Positions 9,495-16,880 of a DNA stretch of 64,000 bases are shown piece after piece. The translations under genes and the position numbers were made by a program. The notes below the pieces were generated by a model that was given only the letters and a program-made list of their open reading frames with translations, was not told the origin of the DNA and searched no databases. The stretch covers positions 310,001-374,000 of the forward strand of contig NZ_CABPSF010000001.1 of the NCBI RefSeq assembly GCF_902459685.1, in the 5' to 3' direction. The stretch is from Pandoraea iniqua. Its GTDB lineage: Bacteria; Pseudomonadota; Gammaproteobacteria; Burkholderiales; Burkholderiaceae. Every line of letters begins with the position of its first letter. Position 1 is the first letter of the stretch.

Positions 9495-9938
9495 GTGATT
9501 ACGATTACCCGGAAACTTGAATTCGATGCGGGCCACCGCATTCCCGACCACCGCAGCCAGTGCCACAACCTGCACGGGCATCGCTATGTGCTCGAGATCA
9601 CGCTCGCGGGCGAGGTGAGCCGCGAGAGCGGCGCGTCGGACAACGGCATGGTGATGGATTTTGCCGACGTGAAAGCGCTCGCCAACGAGCACCTCGTCTC
9701 GGTGTGGGACCACGCGTTCCTCGTGTACGAAGGCGATACGGCCGTGCGCGATTTTCTCGCGACGATGCCCGACCACAAGACCGTCGTGTTCGATCGTGTG
9801 CCGACCGTCGAGAACTTGGCGGCCGCCGCGTTCGACAAGCTGAGCGGTGTCTTCGATGCCCACTACGGCCGTGATCTGCGACTGGTGCGTCTGCGCCTGT
9901 ACGAGACGCCGAACTGCTGGTCGGAAGTGACGGCCTGA
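9495..9938 (+). CDS. queD: 6-carboxy-5,6,7,8-tetrahydropterin synthase QueD
   Basis: Makes 6-carboxy-tetrahydropterin from dihydroneopterin triphosphate, the first step specific to queuosine. Zinc-binding histidines are in DAGHRI and NLHGHRY, and the catalytic cysteine is in SQCHN. The 147-residue product starts at GTG nine bases after the queE stop. queC, queE and queD together cover GTP-derived precursor to preQ0. The reductase QueF is not in the window. Confidence 0.94.
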   Translation: MITITRKLEFDAGHRIPDHRSQCHNLHGHRYVLEITLAGEVSRESGASDNGMVMDFADVKALANEHLVSVWDHAFLVYEGDTAVRDFLATMPDHKTVVFDRVPTVENLAAAAFDKLSGVFDAHYGRDLRLVRLRLYETPNCWSEVTA

Positions 9939-10048
9939 CACGGCCACGGCACGACGATGCAAGGGCGCACGGACGTCGACCACGGCTGACCGGCGTCATC
10001 GCGATATCATGCGAGTTGCACACCGTAACTCATAGGGGACAACTCAAA

Positions 10049-10471
10049 ATGAAATCGCTTCTGCGCGGCTTGTTCGCCGCTTTGCTGTTGACGGCTTTTG
10101 CTTTGCCCGCCACGTCGGCGTTTGCGAAAGACAAGGTCGTGTATCACATCAATGACGCCGAAAGTCAGGCGCTCGCCGGGCTGCGCAACATCCGCAATCA
10201 GCTCGATACCGTCCCCGATACCGATGTCGTGGTCGTCGCGCATGCGAAGGGCGTCGACTTCCTGATGAGCAATTACAAGGATGCCGCGACCGTCGGGCCG
10301 CTCGTCGCCGCGCTGCATGGCCGTGGCGTGAAGTTCGAAGTGTGCGAGATCACCATGAAGCAGCGCAGTCTCACGAAAGACCAGTTCGTGCTCGAAGCGG
10401 ACTTCACGCCATCCGGCGTGGTGGAACTCACGCGACTGCAACAACAGGGCTACGCGTACATCAAGCCGTAA
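10049..10471 (+). CDS. DsrE-family periplasmic protein
   Basis: The 140-residue product has a signal peptide (positive n-region MKSLLR, hydrophobic core, probable cleavage after ATSAFA at residue 26). A DsrE/DsrF-like small alpha/beta domain follows, with VVVVAHAKGVDFL and a cysteine in FEVCEITMK. Related proteins are implicated in sulfur transfer, but exported members have no assigned role. I chose the ATG at 10049 because it gives a proper signal peptide; a TTG at 10016 would add an unlikely prefix. It stands alone, with a terminator downstream. Confidence 0.85.
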   Translation: MKSLLRGLFAALLLTAFALPATSAFAKDKVVYHINDAESQALAGLRNIRNQLDTVPDTDVVVVAHAKGVDFLMSNYKDAATVGPLVAALHGRGVKFEVCEITMKQRSLTKDQFVLEADFTPSGVVELTRLQQQGYAYIKP

Positions 10472-10522
10472 CTTGCCGTTGCCTCAGGGCACGCCGTCCG
10501 TGCCCGGCTGACGCGAATACCA

Positions 10523-10564
10523 CACCCCGAACGCTGGATATCGATCCGGCCTTCGGGGTGTTTT
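10523..10564 (+). terminator. Intrinsic terminator after DsrE-family gene
   Basis: CACCCCGAA (10523-10531) and TTCGGGGTG (10552-10560) form a perfect 9-bp stem followed by TTTT. The loop is 20 bases. Confidence 0.85.
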
Positions 10565-10641
10565 CGTATGCGGAGTCACGCTCCGGCGGGCGTCGCCAGT
10601 TTGGCGCACAATAGGCGCGTGCCCGTCCCCGGAGGTACCTC

Positions 10642-11352
10642 ATGTCGACGTCTTACGCCATGCGCTGGCTGCTCGCCAGCACCACGCTCGCACTGGTGAG
10701 TGTTGCGTGCCAATCGATTCCCTACGCCGTCGCCGCGGCTCAGGCGCCCGCTCAGGCACTGACCGACCGGGCAGTCCACGACTATGAGGCGGGGCAGCAG
10801 ACGCAGGCGCTCGACGAGTTTCGCCGGGCCGCACAGCAGGGCAACCGGCTGGCCCAGTTCGACTACGCGATGATGTTGCTCGCGGGCGAAGGCGGCACCC
10901 CCGATCCGCAGGGCGCCGTGCAGTGGCTCGACCGGGCGGCGAATGCCGGCATGACACAGGCGCAGTACGTGTACGGCAAGATGTACGACGACGGCTACGT
11001 TGTGGACAAGTCGATTCCGCAGGCCAACCACTGGTACGAGAAGGCTGCGAAGCAAGGCCACGTGCAGGCGCAGGCGGCCATTGCCAACGAGTACTTCATC
11101 GGCCGCGGCGTGCCAAAGGACTACAAGATCGCTTTCGGCTGGTACGAGAAAGCGGCAAAAGGCGGCGATCTGCCGTCGCAATACATCGTGGCGAGCTACT
11201 ACGAACGCGGCTACGGTGTGGTCACCCCCGATCTCGATCAGGCCCGCTTCTGGTACGGGAAAGCCGCCGCGCAGGGGGATGTCGCCGCGCAGGGCAAACT
11301 CGAGGCCTTCAAGCGACAAGGGGCACCGGACAGTGCAGCGTCTACCCGGTGA
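10642..11352 (+). CDS. Sel1/TPR-repeat exported protein
   Basis: The 236-residue product has an N-terminal hydrophobic export signal; a cysteine after LVSVA could make it a lipoprotein, although the lipobox is imperfect. It then has at least four Sel1-like repeats of about 36 residues (for example AQFDYAMMLLAGEGG, AQYVYGKMYDDGY and SQYIVASYYERGYG). Such repeats are protein-interaction scaffolds; the partner is unknown. It is the last housekeeping-looking gene before the type III secretion cluster. GGAGGTACC lies before the ATG. Confidence 0.85.
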   Translation: MSTSYAMRWLLASTTLALVSVACQSIPYAVAAAQAPAQALTDRAVHDYEAGQQTQALDEFRRAAQQGNRLAQFDYAMMLLAGEGGTPDPQGAVQWLDRAANAGMTQAQYVYGKMYDDGYVVDKSIPQANHWYEKAAKQGHVQAQAAIANEYFIGRGVPKDYKIAFGWYEKAAKGGDLPSQYIVASYYERGYGVVTPDLDQARFWYGKAAAQGDVAAQGKLEAFKRQGAPDSAASTR

Positions 11353-11401
11353 CCGCCTGACCTGACGTTTCAAGTCCCGCTTTCCATCGCAGGCTCCCCG
11401 T

Positions 11402-11421
11402 CGCAAGCCATGCCGCTTGCG
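11402..11421. promoter_or_regulatory. Inverted repeat in the spacer before sctD
   Basis: CGCAAGC and GCTTGCG form a perfect 7-bp stem with a 6-base loop, 50 bases after the Sel1-repeat gene. No T-run follows, so it is either a weak transcript end for that gene or part of the type III promoter region. Confidence 0.35.
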
Positions 11422-11459
11422 GTGGCGAAGTCGCGTCTGCAAATCATGATCACGGCCGG

Positions 11460-11478
11460 GGGATTTAAGAAGAATCCC
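11460..11478. promoter_or_regulatory. Inverted repeat upstream of sctD, possible operator
   Basis: GGGATT and AATCCC form a perfect 6-bp dyad with a 7-base AT-rich centre. It lies in the 268-base spacer before the first type III secretion gene, where a regulated promoter is expected. The spacer holds no gene I can support. No known HilA or InvF site is recognisable to me. Confidence 0.35.
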
Positions 11479-11620
11479 ATCATGACTCGCCAGCGCGGCG
11501 TCAGTAGCATCGGCGTCAACGATGTTACTCATAAGGAGCGCGAACGCCGCAGGTCGCGGAGGACTCGCGGGGACGGTTGACCCGCACTGACCGCCCACGC
11601 TGCCCGTTCGCGAAGAATCG

Positions 11621-12835
11621 ATGGCGCCAGACACTTTGCCGGATGCGATCGACAGCGCGCAGCACAGTGCCGTATTGCGGCTGCTCACCGGGCCGATGCG
11701 GGGTTGCGAATTCACGCTGACCGAAGGCGTCACGCTATTCGTCATCGGCCCGAGCGATCCGGCCGTCGACCGGGGCTGGCAAGCGGATATGCCGCCGAAT
11801 GCGATCTACGTGCCGATGGACGGCGAGGGCGACAATTTCGAAATCCTCGTCGATCACGACGATCGCCCGGGTCTCTTCGTCAGGGTGTTGAGCGATGTGA
11901 CGGGCCGTGAGGTCGGCATCGACGCGACCCAGATCGCGGAGATCGGCGACGTGCGCATCGGCGTGAGACGCCTGAGCGAGCCTTGGTCTGCGCACGTCTC
12001 GCGCAGCATGTACGCACAGGGCGGTGCGTCCGATACGGCACAGCAATCGGGCCGCCGCCACGGCCGCCGCCGGTGGCAACGGCTGTTCTGGGGAACCCTG
12101 CTGCTCGCAACGCTTGGTGGCGGCGCATGGTTCTACGCCAGCAGCGCGCCGCAGCGGCAAGCCGAGGGCATTGCCGCATATCTCGAAACGATCGGTGGCC
12201 GCGCGCAGGTGCTGCCGGGCACCGACGGCATGATGTACGTGCTCACCGACGACAGCGCGCAACGGTTGTCCCTGACACGCATCCTCGGTGCCGCCGTGAT
12301 TCAACGCGAAGGGCTGGTCGTACTCGCACTCGACGAAGAAAACGAGCGCATTACCCAGTGGATCGACGCGTCGCGAAATCAGGTCCCCTACTTCAAGCTC
12401 TATTTCGACGACCCCACGGCGCCCGAGCTCTGGGTCGGCAAGCAGCATTTCCGGCTCTCGGAACAGGAAGCCACACAGTTCCGCACCCTGCTGCACGAAA
12501 AGATGCCCTACGCCAAGCGGGTGAGCATCGTGCCGCACGACGAAGCGGACGCCAGCAACGAGGCCGAAGACGCGCTCAAACGCCAGATGGTGCCGTTCCT
12601 GCGCACCGATACCCCCGAGGGCGTCACCTTCCACATCAGTGCAGAACTCGACGATGTGCAGCTGCGCCGGCTGTACAGCTTCATGCAGGGCTTTGCCAAG
12701 CGCTGGGGGACCCGGCTCGTGCGCTTCAACGTTGATTTACGCGACGACTGGACGGGGCAGAAATCGTACTCCTACGGCGCGATGGCCTACATCAAAGAGG
12801 GGCCACAGCAGTGGCAGTTCGTTAACCGGCAATAA
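11621..12835 (+). CDS. sctD: Type III secretion inner-membrane ring protein SctD (PrgH/MxiG/BsaM class)
   Basis: Forms the outer of the two inner-membrane rings of the needle complex. The 404-residue product has a cytoplasmic FHA-like domain (about 15-140), one transmembrane helix at about 153-175 after a basic stretch, and a periplasmic ring-building domain containing TQWIDASR and ending in AYIKEGPQQWQFV. This matches the PrgH family, which is the SPI-1 class and not the Ysc class. It is the first gene of the structural operon; the ATG at 11621 has only a weak ribosome binding site (GAAGAA). Regulation probably acts in the 268-base spacer upstream. Confidence 0.93.
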   Translation: MAPDTLPDAIDSAQHSAVLRLLTGPMRGCEFTLTEGVTLFVIGPSDPAVDRGWQADMPPNAIYVPMDGEGDNFEILVDHDDRPGLFVRVLSDVTGREVGIDATQIAEIGDVRIGVRRLSEPWSAHVSRSMYAQGGASDTAQQSGRRHGRRRWQRLFWGTLLLATLGGGAWFYASSAPQRQAEGIAAYLETIGGRAQVLPGTDGMMYVLTDDSAQRLSLTRILGAAVIQREGLVVLALDEENERITQWIDASRNQVPYFKLYFDDPTAPELWVGKQHFRLSEQEATQFRTLLHEKMPYAKRVSIVPHDEADASNEAEDALKRQMVPFLRTDTPEGVTFHISAELDDVQLRRLYSFMQGFAKRWGTRLVRFNVDLRDDWTGQKSYSYGAMAYIKEGPQQWQFVNRQ

Positions 12836-12865
12836 GCCATCAGTCATCAGCCATCAGCGGCAATC

Positions 12866-12896
12866 AGCGATACGCGGCAGAAAGCGATACGCGGCA
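12866..12896. repeat. Direct repeat between sctD and sctF
   Basis: AGCGATACGCGGCA occurs twice with a 17-base period, and several CATCAG copies precede it (12839-12858). The 82-base spacer is otherwise empty apart from the sctF ribosome binding site. The repeat looks like local slippage duplication. Confidence 0.6.
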
Positions 12897-12917
12897 ATAA
12901 GTCACCAAGGAGATGCC

Positions 12918-13169
12918 ATGACCACCATCAATGCAGCGGACGATCTGAGATCGCTCGAGAAGATATCGGCCTCGTTCGACGAAAAGGCCAAGACGCTGAA
13001 GCAGCGCGTCGACGAGGCGCTCGCGGCGATTCAGGGCGACGCCAGCGACGCGCAGACACTGGCGAAGTATCAGGCGGTACTCGGGGAATACACCTTGGTG
13101 CAGAGCGCGCAGTCCGCGTCCGTCAAAACGTGGCGCGATACCGCCGCCGGCATCATCCAGAAGTTCTGA
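12918..13169 (+). CDS. sctF: Type III secretion needle filament protein SctF (PrgI/BsaL class)
   Basis: Polymerises into the extracellular needle. At 83 residues it has the family's normal size (PrgI has 80). It is a helix-loop-helix protein with the conserved C-terminal residues ending IIQKF and a loop at the DASDAQTLAKYQAVLGEY segment. The ATG at 12918 has AAGGAG upstream. Like other needle genes it sits between sctD and the inner rod gene. Confidence 0.93.
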   Translation: MTTINAADDLRSLEKISASFDEKAKTLKQRVDEALAAIQGDASDAQTLAKYQAVLGEYTLVQSAQSASVKTWRDTAAGIIQKF

Positions 13170-13238
13170 CGCGGCGCGCCGCGCCACCGTCCGCCTTCTG
13201 ACCTCTGACCTCTGCCCTCTCATCCAGCGAGCCCCCCA

Positions 13239-13598
13239 ATGTCGATCGCTCCCATCGCCCCCATCGTCCCCTCCGTTGCTACCGCGCCTTCGTCTCTAAT
13301 GCACCCCATGGCGCCACCCTCCGCTTCCCGCACCGAGGCTTCGGCGTCGGTCATTACCGGGCAGCCCGACACGGGCGACTCACTGGAAACGCGCTTTATC
13401 CGCGCCGCCGCCGACCTGTCCGCCAAATTCGAAGCCGACCGTGCGCACATCGCCGATGACGTCAACCGGATCGACCCGACGGATCTCGTCGCCATGAACG
13501 CCATGCAGGTCCGGCTGGCGCAATACAGCTTGGATGTGTCGATGACGTCCACGCTGGCCCGCAAGGTCGTCGGTGCCGTCGAGGCGCTATTAAGGTGA
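13239..13598 (+). CDS. sctI: Type III secretion inner rod protein SctI (PrgJ/BsaK class)
   Basis: Builds the inner rod or socket that anchors the needle. The 119-residue product has a low-complexity N-terminus and a helical C-terminal half. The segment MQVRLAQYSLDVSMTSTLARKVVGAVEALLR matches the conserved C-terminal part of PrgJ-like proteins. It is slightly longer than PrgJ (101 residues) because of the N-terminal Ala/Pro/Ser stretch. Its end overlaps the likely ribosome binding site of sctJ. Confidence 0.88.
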   Translation: MSIAPIAPIVPSVATAPSSLMHPMAPPSASRTEASASVITGQPDTGDSLETRFIRAAADLSAKFEADRAHIADDVNRIDPTDLVAMNAMQVRLAQYSLDVSMTSTLARKVVGAVEALLR

Positions 13599-13601
13599 TC
13601 A

Positions 13602-14360
13602 CTGAAGTACCGCTACGTCCTCGTCGTGTGTGCCCTCCTGCTGCTGGCCGGTTGCCGGCGCAGTGAGATGCTGCTCACGTCGCTCGACCAGCAGCAGGCC
13701 AACGAAGTGGCCGCCGTGCTGCTTCGTCACGACATTGCGGCGGAGAAGGTCGAAGCCGGCAAAGCGGGCTACGCGATCAGAGTCGACGCGAGCGATTTTC
13801 CCGCCGCCGTCGACTGGCTCAAGACCTACGATCTGCCGTCGCGCCCGCGCGTCGAGATCGCGCAGATGTTTCCGCCCGACGCACTGGTGGCGTCACCGCG
13901 CGCCGAACGCGCACGGCTGTATTCTGCCATCGAGCAACGGCTCGAACAGTCGCTGCGCCTCATGCGCGGCGTGCTGGCGGCGCGCGTTCATGTGAGCTAC
14001 GACGTCGAAGGTCTCGCCGCCGATCAGGGGCAATCGGCTCCCCACATCGCTGCGGTCGCGATCTACCAGAACGATGTGGACCCCACCGCGCTCATCAACG
14101 ATGTGAAACGTTTTCTGAAGAACAGCATCGACGACGTGCGCTACGAAAACATCTCGGTAGTGCTCTCGCCGCAGCCGGCCGCCATCGATATGCCGGCCAG
14201 AGCGCCCGCGAATCAGGGCAATGCCGGTCCCGGCGGCTGGACAACGGGGTTGCTCGCGCTGCTGGTGACCTCGGCGGCGGTGGCCGGTATTGGGTTGCTA
14301 ACGCGTGCGCGCTTCGCGAAGCAACGCACGCGTGCTGCGCCGGTGGAGGACCTGCCATGA
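13602..14360 (+). CDS. sctJ: Type III secretion inner-ring lipoprotein SctJ (PrgK/BsaJ class), probable CTG start
   Basis: Forms the inner ring of the basal body in the inner membrane. The two ring domains include LTSLDQQQANEV and RVEIAQMFPPDALV, typical of PrgK, and a C-terminal transmembrane helix lies at about residues 211-232. The lipobox LLAGC follows a short signal peptide. I place the start at CTG 13602: it gives a basic n-region (LKYRYV), a total length of 252 residues, and has AAGGTG at 13592-13597 at correct spacing. The only conventional start before the lipobox, GTG 13626, has no ribosome binding site and leaves a signal of nine residues. Confidence 0.9.
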   Translation: MKYRYVLVVCALLLLAGCRRSEMLLTSLDQQQANEVAAVLLRHDIAAEKVEAGKAGYAIRVDASDFPAAVDWLKTYDLPSRPRVEIAQMFPPDALVASPRAERARLYSAIEQRLEQSLRLMRGVLAARVHVSYDVEGLAADQGQSAPHIAAVAIYQNDVDPTALINDVKRFLKNSIDDVRYENISVVLSPQPAAIDMPARAPANQGNAGPGGWTTGLLALLVTSAAVAGIGLLTRARFAKQRTRAAPVEDLP

Positions 14361-14968
14361 CACCCACGGGCAAGCCCTGCCTGCGCGAATCGCCCAGTGC
14401 GATCGCCGTCAACTGGCGAATGATGATGTTCGACCCGGTGTCGTATATCCACCCGGCGTACTTCGCCCTGCCCGAGCGGTTCTCGTCACCGCGCCAGCGT
14501 GCCGTCGTCAATGAAATTCTGATCGTCGCGCTGCGACTCGACATGCACTGGCCTTTCGATCGCATCGGGATTGCCGAGCGCCCGTGGCTGCTCAACTGGC
14601 GACATTTGCCGCAAGTGGCGTTTCTGATGGGATGTCAGGCGCTCAAGGCGGGCTTGTGTCGACGCGCGGCGTTGCTGCGCCTGCCGGACTGGGCGAGCGC
14701 CTTCGCCAGCTTGCCGTTGCTTGACCCCGTCGCGCCGACGGGGCCGCACCCGCCTTCGCACGCCGATCTGCTGGCCGAGGGCCTCGCACGATTGACGGCG
14801 ATTGCCGCGCCGCTCCCCGAGCCGGTGCGCCAGCGTCTGCCGCTGCTGTTCGCGTCCGACGTTGCGCGTGCCGGACACAGCCCCGGCGCATTCGATCTGC
14901 GCCTGTTCGTGACTGCCTTGGAATATGCCAAAAAGCATCCCCATTCCCCCCCTGACGCCGGTCGTTGA
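14357..14968 (+). CDS. sctK: Type III secretion sorting platform protein SctK (OrgA/MxiK class)
   Basis: Cytoplasmic subunit linking the sorting platform pods to the inner ring. The 203-residue product has the family length (OrgA 199). It carries the typical FDPVSYIHPAYF start and the RPWLLNWRHLPQVAFLMGC segment. Identification rests on these stretches and on position between sctJ and sctL. The ATG overlaps the sctJ stop by four bases and the end overlaps sctL by 44 bases. Confidence 0.88.
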   Translation: MTPTGKPCLRESPSAIAVNWRMMMFDPVSYIHPAYFALPERFSSPRQRAVVNEILIVALRLDMHWPFDRIGIAERPWLLNWRHLPQVAFLMGCQALKAGLCRRAALLRLPDWASAFASLPLLDPVAPTGPHPPSHADLLAEGLARLTAIAAPLPEPVRQRLPLLFASDVARAGHSPGAFDLRLFVTALEYAKKHPHSPPDAGR

Positions 14969-15668
14969 CGGTGTCGTCGTGAAGCGCATGCAGCTGGCGC
15001 GCGGTGCGGCGCACGCTCGCGTCGATCGAGACATCCGGCAGTGGGCGAAACGACACGTTCGCGAATCGCAGACGCACACGGCGCAACTGCAACGTCGTGC
15101 GATGCGCGACGGGTACGCCAGCGGTATGGCGGCGGCGCTGGAAGACACCGTGGCGCATCTCATGCGCACCGAGCAGATGTGCCGTCAGTGGCGCGCCGAG
15201 ATGGCCGCACAGATGCAGACCCTGCTCGCGTCGGCAGCCACGCATCCGCAGGCGCTGCTTGCGGCGCTGGCCGACGCATTCGATGCGTTTGCCGCCCTGC
15301 CGTCCGATGCGCCGCTGATCGTCGCGTTACCGGCAACGCTCAAGCCGCATCGCGAGTCGATCCGTGCGCGCGTGACGGCGGTCTTCCCCGGCGCCGTGAC
15401 GTTCGAGGTGCACCGCGACAACGTGGTCGCCGTGCGGCGTGGCGATCACGTCATCGAGTACGACCCTGACGCGTTCATCGAACGTGCCGGCCGGACCTTC
15501 GATGCGCCGCCGGACGTCCCGTCAGGCGATCTGCACGCGCTGCTGGCGCCGGCACTGTTGCCATTGCAGGCACGTGTCGATGCACTCGCCCGGCGTGCGC
15601 CGCACAGCATCGACGATGCTCTGCCCCACGCCTTACCGCAGTCCCTCGCTTACGGAGTCAGCGCATGA
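14925..15668 (+). CDS. sctL: Type III secretion stator protein SctL (OrgB/MxiN class)
   Basis: Peripheral stalk that binds and regulates the ATPase SctN and connects it to SctQ. The 247-residue product has an FliH/V-ATPase-E-like layout. A charged helical N-terminal half (about 20-100) is followed by a globular C-terminal domain with PLIVALPATLKPHRESI and VTFEVHRDN segments. It starts inside the end of sctK, an overlap typical of these operons. Confidence 0.85.
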   Translation: MPKSIPIPPLTPVVDGVVVKRMQLARGAAHARVDRDIRQWAKRHVRESQTHTAQLQRRAMRDGYASGMAAALEDTVAHLMRTEQMCRQWRAEMAAQMQTLLASAATHPQALLAALADAFDAFAALPSDAPLIVALPATLKPHRESIRARVTAVFPGAVTFEVHRDNVVAVRRGDHVIEYDPDAFIERAGRTFDAPPDVPSGDLHALLAPALLPLQARVDALARRAPHSIDDALPHALPQSLAYGVSA

Positions 15669-16012
15669 ACCCTGTGTCCCGATTCGAAATGCCACGGTGT
15701 GACGCAAGCGCACAACCACACGCCACGACACCGGCAACACCCGCGACACCCGCGACACCCACGCTGTTGCAGCGCGTGTACGACGCCCGTGTCGAGCGTG
15801 AACGGCAAGCCGGGGATATCACGCCCCGGAACCTCGCCGAGGCGAGTGACAACGACATGAACCCCGCAGACATCAACACGCAGCGGCGGGGGAGCGATGA
15901 CGACAACGGCTTCGATGTGGCGTCGGTCTTCCGCGATATCTGGATTCGCAAGCAGTGGGTGGACTGGCTCGACAACGGCAGACAGCGTTATCAGGAAATA
16001 GGCGGGATGTAG
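15665..16012 (+). CDS. Small type III secretion protein in the orgC position
   Basis: The 115-residue product overlaps the sctL stop by four bases. It has a Thr-Pro-Ala repeat near residues 21-33 encoded by a 9-base tandem repeat (about 15726-15762), and a hydrophilic C-terminal region with DIWIRKQWVDWLDNGRQ. In Salmonella the equivalent position holds orgC, a needle-assembly accessory protein. I see no clear sequence match, so the assignment is by position only. Confidence 0.7.
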   Translation: MNPVSRFEMPRCDASAQPHATTPATPATPATPTLLQRVYDARVERERQAGDITPRNLAEASDNDMNPADINTQRRGSDDDNGFDVASVFRDIWIRKQWVDWLDNGRQRYQEIGGM

Positions 16013-16100
16013 TCACGCCACGCCACGCGACGCTCAGACAGGTGCTGCGCCGCAGAAAGAACCCCGACGATCGACGATACGACTTGAAGTGAGGTGGGCA

Positions 16101-16880
16101 ATGAGAGGTATGGAAATCATGGGGGCGTGGCAGGAACTGTGCGCAAACGACGCTCGTGCGCTGGCATCCGAGGGCGTCTGGTTCGTCCGGCAGACAACCG
16201 GCGATCTTTCGCTGGCCCTGCAACCCGCGCACGCCAGCCAGTCGACGCGTGTCACATTGCCCGCCGGTTATTGCGGCCTGCTGATGTTCGGCCGTGGCCA
16301 GATGCGTGCCGTCGGCGGCACGTTGCACTACCACGCGTTGCATTGCGACGTGCTCGTCAAACTGCTGGCGTTCATGGACGAAGCCAGAGTCGCCGGGCCA
16401 TGTGATGCGGAGCGCCACGAGAGCACTCCCACGTTGCACTGTGTGCCGGTGGACGCGTTCTGGACCGACCGCCGTCAATGCGAAATCTGGTTCCTGAGCC
16501 AGTTGGCGGCGCCCAGCGACGCCTTCTGCACCATGTTGTCGGTGCTGCGTCGTGGCGAGTCGTACAAGCTCGTGCGCTTTCTGCTGTCGCGCTCGCATAC
16601 GGGCGGCACACTGCGTCACATGTGCGCGAAATACGGCGTGTCGTATTCGCACTTCAGACGGTTGTGCCGTTGTGCACTGGGCGAGTCGGCCAAGATCGTC
16701 TTGCGCGACTGGCGCATGGCACGCTCGATGCTCGAAGTCGCGCAGGGCAGCGACAGCTATACCGAGATTGCGCTGCGCAACGGCTACGCGTCGTCGTCGC
16801 ACTTCTCCACCGAGATCAAGGAACTGATTGGCATGTCGCCGACCCATGCGGCGGGTTCGCTGCGGACGCTGGCTCGATGA
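16101..16880 (+). CDS. AraC-family type III regulator (InvF/BsaN class)
   Basis: DNA-binding activator expected to control the chaperone, translocator and effector genes, usually together with the SicA chaperone. The 259-residue product has a variable N-terminal domain. Its C-terminal AraC double helix-turn-helix has the first helix pair in LRHMCAKYGVSYSHFRRLC and the second in YTEIALRNGYASSSHFST. The ATG at 16101 has GAGGTGG upstream. Its stop overlaps the secretin start (ATGA), so regulator and secretin are coupled, as in invF-invG. Confidence 0.92.
   Translation: MRGMEIMGAWQELCANDARALASEGVWFVRQTTGDLSLALQPAHASQSTRVTLPAGYCGLLMFGRGQMRAVGGTLHYHALHCDVLVKLLAFMDEARVAGPCDAERHESTPTLHCVPVDAFWTDRRQCEIWFLSQLAAPSDAFCTMLSVLRRGESYKLVRFLLSRSHTGGTLRHMCAKYGVSYSHFRRLCRCALGESAKIVLRDWRMARSMLEVAQGSDSYTEIALRNGYASSSHFSTEIKELIGMSPTHAAGSLRTLAR

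Noticed and set aside
16478-16876. Upstream in-frame extension of sctC
   Set aside because: It overlaps the AraC-type regulator gene and lies before the clear signal peptide starting at 16877.
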